Origin: Lineus longissimus
Lineage: Eukaryota; Nemertea; Pilidiophora; Heteronemertea; Lineidae
Assembly: GCF_910592395.1 (NCBI RefSeq)
Contig: NC_088326.1
Location: 12,283,001 to 12,347,000, forward strand
Direction of reading: 5' to 3'
DNA length: 64,000 bases
In this document: positions 57,871 through 64,000 of the stretch, piece after piece
How positions within the stretch are numbered: position 1 is the first letter of the stretch
How the letters are laid out: each line of letters opens with the position of its first letter
The notes under the pieces: model-generated
The model's input: only the letters and a program-made list of their open reading frames with translations
The model's database searches: none
What the model was told of the DNA's origin: nothing
Made by a program: the position numbers and the translations under genes

Positions 57871-58978
57871 GCTAAATATCTAGAGTCTTTCTGGTAGTTT
57901 GTTCATTTGTGGCTGCTTTGTTTCGTTTTATTGAAATGATATATCGGAACCTAAACAGCCTGACGTGAAAAAAGTTCTAAAAAGGTCTGTTTTTATCGGG
58001 TTCAACCCTTTTATATGTCAAACAGAGAAAAGCCAAGGTTTCCTCTGTCAGTTTTTAGTATGCCAATGAAACAGGCCATGAAAAGTCTAAAAAGGTTTTT
58101 CTTTTTACCGTCACCTTTTCCCCTGAATGTGAATTCGAAAACAAGCCACAGTTCCTTTTATCCCTTTTTGTCGCAGACAAAACATTGCAACCTTTTTTGT
58201 CCGTCAGACAACGTCAATTATGACATGTATGATGGTATGGCCCAGCCTGGGGGTCGACTAAACGGAAGAATACATAAAGACTAGTCCTTTCCTTGCTTAA
58301 AGATATACATCATTACATCAATGCCCCTGAATATCATATCCATGCCCTTTTTGCCTTTTTTTGTCCCTTTTAACAAAATGGTCGATATGACCTTCTGAGA
58401 GGTGTTTTCTTCATTGTGTTTTTGCAAATTTTGTTCAAAAGGAAATGTCGGCTTTTCTCATAAAAATTAGAAAGCGTTGCGTGTTATACGGTCTTCTTGT
58501 GTCAGCCCTTAATGGATTAATTGTTACATCTAAAATGTATTGCTCTTTGTCATTTGTGAGGTCATGTTTTTTGCCACTACAGTTAGGCCCCAATTGACAA
58601 GATGTTCATGTTCAGATCAGAAGTCGGGGGGGGGGGAGTGTTACCTATCTGTGTTTAGGTGGTCTAATCACTTCTGTCCATAAATATTTCAAAATGGAGC
58701 GTATTGTAATTTGATGTGAGAGAAATCGACATAACGCTGAGAGAAAGTTTGGTGGATTAATTAGCTGCTTAATGATAATTATCTGGTTAATACTGCACTC
58801 AGACAATCTGGATGAAATTCCAGCCTGTCATCAGACAGTGGAAGGGGTGGGGCGCAGCTGGTCAAAAACTTTCAGTCTGGCAAAACAAGATGGTGGATAC
58901 ACCAAGTAGAGGGACTAGTTTGAGTTACCAAACCCCCTGTAGTCAGAACGAGGCTGGGAGAGTTTCCCTTCGAGTTAT

Positions 58979-59417
58979 AGTCGTACTTCCACCTATCAAA
59001 TCCCCGTGTCTTTTGCGCTTACACCTATGAATTGCCGTGTCTAAATAGACCCGTGTGTCAAATCCCCGTGTCTATTAGCCCCATCGAGCTCGATGGGGCT
59101 AATCGGGGGCTAATTTAGACCCGTGTTCAACACGGGTTTTTTGATAGGTGGAATCTGAATAGACACAGCAATTGCTAGTTCTAAGATCCGGCGACAGATG
59201 GCGCGGTGTAGTTGCCTCGGTATTGCGCGTGCGAAATTCTCCTCCAACGGGAAAGAAACACAGGAGAGCTCCCTCCCTACAGCGCACCTGTCGCCGGGGC
59301 TATTAACCATTATCTAACACCACTGATAGGTGTCAGTGCGCCCCGGGTTTTTTGACACACGGCGAAGACACGGGTCTTGAAAAAACACGGGGTTTTATGA
59401 TAGGTGGAAGTACGACT
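58979..59417. mobile_element. Fold-back element with nested palindromes
   Basis: Perfect 20-bp inverted ends (AGTCGTACTTCCACCTATCA at 58979-58998 and its complement at 59398-59417) enclose 399 bp. Inside is a perfect 30-bp palindrome (59074-59103) centred on GAGCTC and a hairpin ACCCGTGT-TCA-ACACGGGT near 59119-59137. The phrase ACCCGTGT/ACACGGG recurs in both orientations. The flanks are TAT on both sides, a possible target duplication. Non-coding. Confidence 0.75.
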
Positions 59418-59949
59418 TATATTTGTGATTCCACAGAATTTTAGAATTGCTACCTGAAATGGAAATCTTGGAAGAAAAGCACTTTTAGAAAGAAGAGTGT
59501 CACCCAGGTCACTTGTACCTTAATGACCGTTGTCCTAATCAAATGTGATATTTAGATATCGAACCAAAATTTCAGGCAAAATATTTGATTAGTTAGTAAT
59601 TATCTGCTTATTCGGATTAAGAGTGAAAACCTGACACTGACGATATTGTTAATTTTCGTTAATTACCATCTTGGGAAAGTGACAACAGTTGTGAGATATC
59701 GTGGATGAACTTGACACGATTGTCGAAGAAAATTATTAGGATTAAGTGGAAAATCAATGGTATAATCCTAACCATATTGAGATTAATGGGGTGGAATTAC
59801 ATATCTAAAATCTTTTAGGCACATGTACAAAATGTAGGATTTAGACCTGTCAGATTTTAGTTCGCATTATTATCATTATCATAACCTTTGTAACTTCTGA
59901 GAAAATTGTGGAGATCTTGATTCAAAATAAGTGTACAATAGAATTTTTA

Positions 59950-60304
59950 GCTACGATAGTTAAAACAAAAAGATCCTAATTTTAGCAATGCTGTTGTGTA
60001 CACTGATATACAAACGAATAGAATCTCTCTATCAAGGACACCCTCGGGACTGACAAGTGCTGTCCTTATAGAGAGGTGTCCTGATTAGAGAGGTCAAATG
60101 GAATGGACACAAGCAATTTGGACCAAAACTAATGTCCTCAATAGAGAGGTGGTCCTTGATACAGAGGTGTCTGCTTAGAGAGGTTCCACTTTACTCTAGT
60201 CTAAATGCCAAATTTCATCCAATTTACATGTATGATGACTGCACTGTGGCAATTTTACCTGAGCCACGAGAAAATACAATATTCATGAATGGCATAGGCC
60301 TTTA
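59950..60304 (-). mobile_element. MITE family C (TTAA target), interrupted copy
   Basis: The left part (AGCAATGCTGTTGTGTACAC) and right part (CCAAATTTCATCCAATTTAC through ATAGGCCTTTAA) align with family C. The family A MITE at 60015-60191 separates them. The left terminus is approximate. Confidence 0.65.
60015..60191 (+). mobile_element. MITE family A copy nested in a family C MITE
   Basis: The sequence from GAATCTCTCTATCAAGG to GAGAGGTTCCACTT matches family A along its length. The sequences on either side (ATATACAAA and AAATGCCAAATTTCATCC) belong to family C, whose uninterrupted version is seen at 40090-40287. Family A therefore inserted into an older family C element. Confidence 0.78.
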
Positions 60305-60887
60305 AAGAGATGATTCAGGACCAATGCCCATTAGGTTGCAGATTGAGATGGCGCTAAGTTACTGATGATAATTAGATGCTATCAACTCGTCTTCTTCCTG
60401 TGGTGACCAGTAATCCCTTCAGAAACCTTAGAAATGATTGTGGAAACACATCGACCGCGACACCTGTCCAGAACATCGTGACCTGCCGACGCAACGGTGT
60501 CCGCTCGCAACAAAATGTATCTGATTAGCATAAATGAGAAACAGACGTAATGACTGTGGTCATTTGCCGAGCGACATTCTATATATCTCACCAGATGCAA
60601 CCTCGCATCGCTCCAAATGGGATTACAAAAACGTTACTCGTCAAATGATGGCAGGGATTCTTCTCCCCTCTTAAACGGAGAGTTCCAAAGTTGGAGGACG
60701 AAATTTAAAAAGTTTATCTTTGCGTGGAGTTTTGAAGTTATGGCTGGTTGTTCGTTTGAGACTTTCTGCCATCCAGCGCAGTTTCCACGGTAACGTAAAC
60801 AATATGTTCTCTTGTTGTTGTCGAAGTTGGCGTGATTGTGCTGCCATAAGTTTGTTCTGCGCTTGAAAAGTTTTGGTGTGTTGGAAT

Positions 60888-60934
60888 TCAGTTACAAATT
60901 TCAAATTTTTACGTAACGGCATAGGCCTTTTAAT
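60888..60934 (+). mobile_element. MITE family C right-end fragment
   Basis: CAGTTACAAATTTCAAATTT followed by GGCATAGGCCTTTTAA is the terminal 45 bases of the family. Confidence 0.55.
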
Positions 60935-61327
60935 GTCTGCAAGTGTTTTGATTTGATAGTGATGACTACTGTTGATGACATAATCATTTGGTGAATCTGA
61001 CCCAGATATGACATAAATAAATATATACTATTTTACTGCAACAATTAGGGTTCGAAATAACAATGTTAATTGGCAGATAAGGGTGAGACTCACTTGCGGT
61101 TATATAACAATCCTCAAAGCACTTCCTATTTTGAGTTGACTAAAGTACATGTGCATTTTGCATCAACTAACATTGATATTTTTGTCAGCTTAGGTTGAAA
61201 CATGAATGAGTTTTCTGATTTTGATTTGGATGACTAGTGTAATTAGTTGTTGAGTTTGTTGAGTAATTATCATTTCCTGTAAAAATAGATATGGTTTTAG
61301 TCGTGGCGATATTTTTGGTCATTTGTG

Positions 61328-61405
61328 AATTAGCTCTGTGGTCAGTTGATAGAGTTCTTGCTTGTTCATGACTTGGAAGGTCTGGTATTTGTGACACAAA
61401 AGGTT
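61328..61405 (+). mobile_element. Degenerate tRNA-like SINE head
   Basis: TTAGCTCTGTGGTCAGTTG followed by ATAGAGTTCTTGCTTG and GACTTGGAAGGTCTGG resembles a tRNA-type SINE head with an insertion inside the A box. The B box is badly decayed. Identification is by pattern only. Confidence 0.35.
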
Positions 61406-62298
61406 GCATTATAATCATCAATTTCCTTACTTCGGAATATGGATAAAAAAAGGTGGGTCCGATTTATGAATGAAATAATTTATCTTAGCTGGTATTTTTT
61501 CAGGGACGCCACAGTTTTTGTCTGCTTCTTGATTCTCTCTTACCACGCGAAAGTAATATGGGGTTGTAGTCAAAAGTACTTTTGTGGAAGGGGGAAGGAA
61601 AATGCACTTTTGGACAAGACTACAATTAGCACCTAGACATTCCTGGGGAGTGATGCTTTAAGAAATGTCACTTCCAAAATGTAGGCCCCTTAAAAATCCA
61701 CATTTCAAAGACATTTCTTAAACATTTGTTTAAAGACCAATGCCATTCGCTAACAAATTCTTCCAAGGGTTGTTCGTCGGTTCTGTTTCATACCTGCTCA
61801 AATGCGTTTTCCCCAGATTCAAAGCCACGAATTTGAAACAGGTTTTCATCAAATGGAACTTTTAATGCCATTGGCATGTCTGAAAGTCAAACCAATTGCC
61901 TACACACCCTCGAGCAAAATGGTAATTTTTTATCGAATGTTCCACGAGGCAATACTGTGCCATTCAGAAAAGACAAAGGCTGGTTGCAACTTTTCGGAAT
62001 TCCGTTAGCAGGGCCCTCGGGGTTTGTTGACATTGAAAAGGATATGGTTATACTTAAGGGATGTTTAGGCTGCAGTTGGTAAAAATCATTCCGACCAAAA
62101 ACCGGATTTGAGAGGCAACGCTGTGATATTGCGATGAAATTGCTTAGGGCATCTTTGTTTTTGATTAATTATTCAGTTATTTGAATCGTATCTATGTCAG
62201 TCGGAAAAAGCCGAAGGGTTTGTAAAAATGTACCGTTTGTTTGAAAAAGTGTATAAACATGATTAAATGTCCTAAGGTTGGGTGTCTGGTTGAAATAT

Positions 62299-62328
62299 TA
62301 AGGTCTCTTGTAACGCGAGACCTTAATT
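62299..62328. repeat. Short hairpin
   Basis: TTAAGGTCTC and GAGACCTTAA pair perfectly around a nine-base loop. No U-run or gene end adjoins it. Confidence 0.6.
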
Positions 62329-62510
62329 TGTATCTTTCGGTCGGAAATAGCAGAAACTGTTTTTAAGTGTACAGTTTTTTGTGTTCTTTGATCATTTTGA
62401 CATGCTTGATCCACAAAGGATGTCCGAGTCTGGCCAACAGGATGCTCGCAATCTGCGCTCATGACTTTTTAACCCGCTGGGAAATTACCCAATACTCGTA
62501 CCAGGAATTT

Positions 62511-62825
62511 AGGTCGAGTAATATCTTTGGAAATGAAAATTGTGGGAAATCTTCGCACAGGAAAAGGCTAATTGTTTCTCGGGAAGTGATCAGTGTGGGA
62601 TTTTTTTCATTAGGGAGTTTTTACATTTGTTGTGATTCAGTGTCCTCGTGTAGAGAATCGGAAAGTTAAAGTAGGCTATTTATGAAAATTCCTCAGCAAG
62701 TTTTGGTTAGACAGTTTGGGTCGAGTAATATTTCTGGTCATGTGCATGTTGGGTAATCTTTGAGCAGGAAAAGGCTGATTTATCTGTCTGGCAATTTTAT
62801 TATAATTGGGGGGTTCACTTCATTT
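62511..62825 (+). repeat. Diverged duplication, spacing about 207 bp
   Basis: GGTCGAGTAATATCTTTGG ... GGAAATCTTCG ... CAGGAAAAGGCTAATTG (62511 on) recurs as GGTCGAGTAATATTTCTGG ... GGTAATCTTTGAG ... CAGGAAAAGGCTGATTT (62719 on). Confidence 0.7.
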
Positions 62826-63649
62826 CGTTGAAAGTGCTGTGGTGGATGGTGATAGATGATTTAGTCTGTGAATCTGAGGTTAAAATTGGTTTGTACAATT
62901 CAGGGATGTGAAATTTCAGATTTTAGGATGATTTTTGAGACTTTTTGCTCTTACATATCTTCTGGCTGGAATGAAAAGAGCTCTGTCTCCTCTCTATGTG
63001 GATCTTTGAATTTTCAAAATTGGACCAAAAATAAGCATTTGAGGCATTTTATGTAATCAAGTTAGTGCTGGTCAAAGACAAGATTTTCACTGTGATCTTG
63101 AATTGGTTTGTGAAATGTCTTTAGTTCCATTGCTAATCTTCAGATGGCAGTGCTGCAGTCTGGAAATGACATTGGCTTGACTGGCTGACTCTGGGGCAAT
63201 TTAACTATCTTGGACAGACATCTTGCGGCACCTTTTAAATAATAGTTCCTCCCTTTGCTCCAAGACGACAGCACTGATGTTTTCTCTGTTTTAAATCATC
63301 GATTATTGACCGAGTGTCTTGTTGGACACCTAAGATTGGTTGACACCATTAGATTATTCAAGGAAAATCCCAATACGCGTTTGTCATATTTATCAAAAAG
63401 ATAAATATGGCCCATAACTTAATGTTTTGAAAGCCACTACATTTTGAAAAATGGACGCTCCAGAATAGTTTAAAGTAAAATTTTAGGGTTAATAGTCTGA
63501 TATCAGCTACAGCAGAGGTTATCATCCAACTTCTCACTTTAACCCCTGTCTGTCCTGAAACCTTCCAGTACTCAGTTGAGCTACTCAGCTATCCTGACAA
63601 TCTGAGCACTTCTGACTGGTACCAATTCTTACCAAGTGACACTGCCTAG

Positions 63650-63735
63650 AGTCTCGCGCTGACCGTGGGTTCAAACCGAGGACCTCTTTACTGCTAGTCT
63701 AGAGTCAAAGCCACTCGTCCACAGCGGCTGCTAAT
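63650..63735 (-). pseudogene. tRNA-Ser/Leu-like relic
   Basis: On the minus strand an A box of Ser/Leu type (TGGACGAGTGG) follows GCAGCCGCTG. A B-box-like CGGTTTGAACCC lies about 45 bases further on. The 5' CGCTG can pair with 3' CAGCG, but the T stem is broken. It is either a decayed tRNA gene or the head of another SINE. It is not a functional tRNA as it stands. Confidence 0.42.
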
Positions 63736-64000
63736 ATCAGGAGTGCTGTTTTGTGCATTGTGCAATAGCATGCCGCGAAGTTACTATTTATAGCTCACAA
63801 GATCATTTGCATAAGATATTGATGACGTTTTAGTCACGTGACAGGCGGACATCGACACTTATTTCTACGCATTTGAGCTTATTCCAAAGTAAATTATCTT
63901 TGACCCTGCATTGTTTTTAGCATGAATGATACCATAGAGTCAGAGAGAGAAATATTCAGAACAATTATGTAGTATTTCCAACACTCGGACATGTGCCAGA

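Larger units (their letters stand above)
60935..63649. other. No gene seen
   Basis: AT-rich sequence apart from the tRNA-like relic, hairpin and duplication listed. A 100-codon plus frame at 62367-62669 is crossed by the duplication and shows no domain. Confidence 0.5.

Noticed and set aside
62299-62328. Rho-independent terminator
   Set aside because: No U-tract and no bacterial gene context.

Overview
This 64 kb window looks like gene-poor nuclear DNA from an invertebrate animal. It is AT-rich and mostly CpG-poor, and it is crowded with short non-autonomous transposons, tRNA-derived SINEs, minisatellites and fold-back DNA. No open frame exceeds about 166 codons. None resembles a bacterial operon, a known animal protein or an intact transposase. 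I therefore annotate no protein-coding gene; the window is intergenic or lies inside a very large intron. The repeat types (pogo/Tigger-like MITEs with TA target sites, TTAA-flanked MITEs, a (GTC)n element whose first bases form a short palindrome, and SINEs with A and B boxes) fit a marine invertebrate. A lophotrochozoan such as a mollusc or brachiopod is my guess, but the sequence alone does not fix the phylum.

Layout. 0-8 kb: fragments of MITE family A, a Harbinger-like MITE, a diverged duplication, a family B MITE and a SINE. 8-15 kb: a 77-bp minisatellite, a SINE, a 40-bp minisatellite, and the (GTC)n element with three internal units of about 300 bp. 15-22 kb: diverged tandem duplications and TTAA-type MITEs. 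22-27 kb: two clean MITEs, two SINE copies, a family B MITE and a 154-bp minisatellite. 27-34 kb: mostly unique sequence with a compact palindrome near 31.3 kb. 34-43 kb: a nearly intact miniature LTR retrotransposon whose LTRs contain a tRNA-like Pol III unit, a diverged solo LTR of the same family, an array of short palindromes, a CpG-dense patch and a LINE reverse-transcriptase fragment. 43-48 kb: a recurrent 16-bp homeodomain/Onecut-like motif and a cluster of TGASTCA sites, the best candidate for cis-regulatory DNA. 48-64 kb: a long perfect-style hairpin, more family A and B MITEs, a nested MITE, a fold-back element with a perfect 30-bp palindrome, and tRNA-like relics.

The most notable object is the 407-bp element at 34278-34684. 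It has two 137-bp LTRs that differ at only two positions, a tRNA-Lys-type primer binding site, a polypurine tract and an AATT target duplication. Each LTR carries a tRNA-Ile-like sequence with canonical A and B boxes. This matches the logic of plant Cassandra elements, which carry 5S RNA in their LTRs, but uses a tRNA. The genes do not work together here in any sense I can show; the relationships are those of mobile elements inserted into and beside one another.
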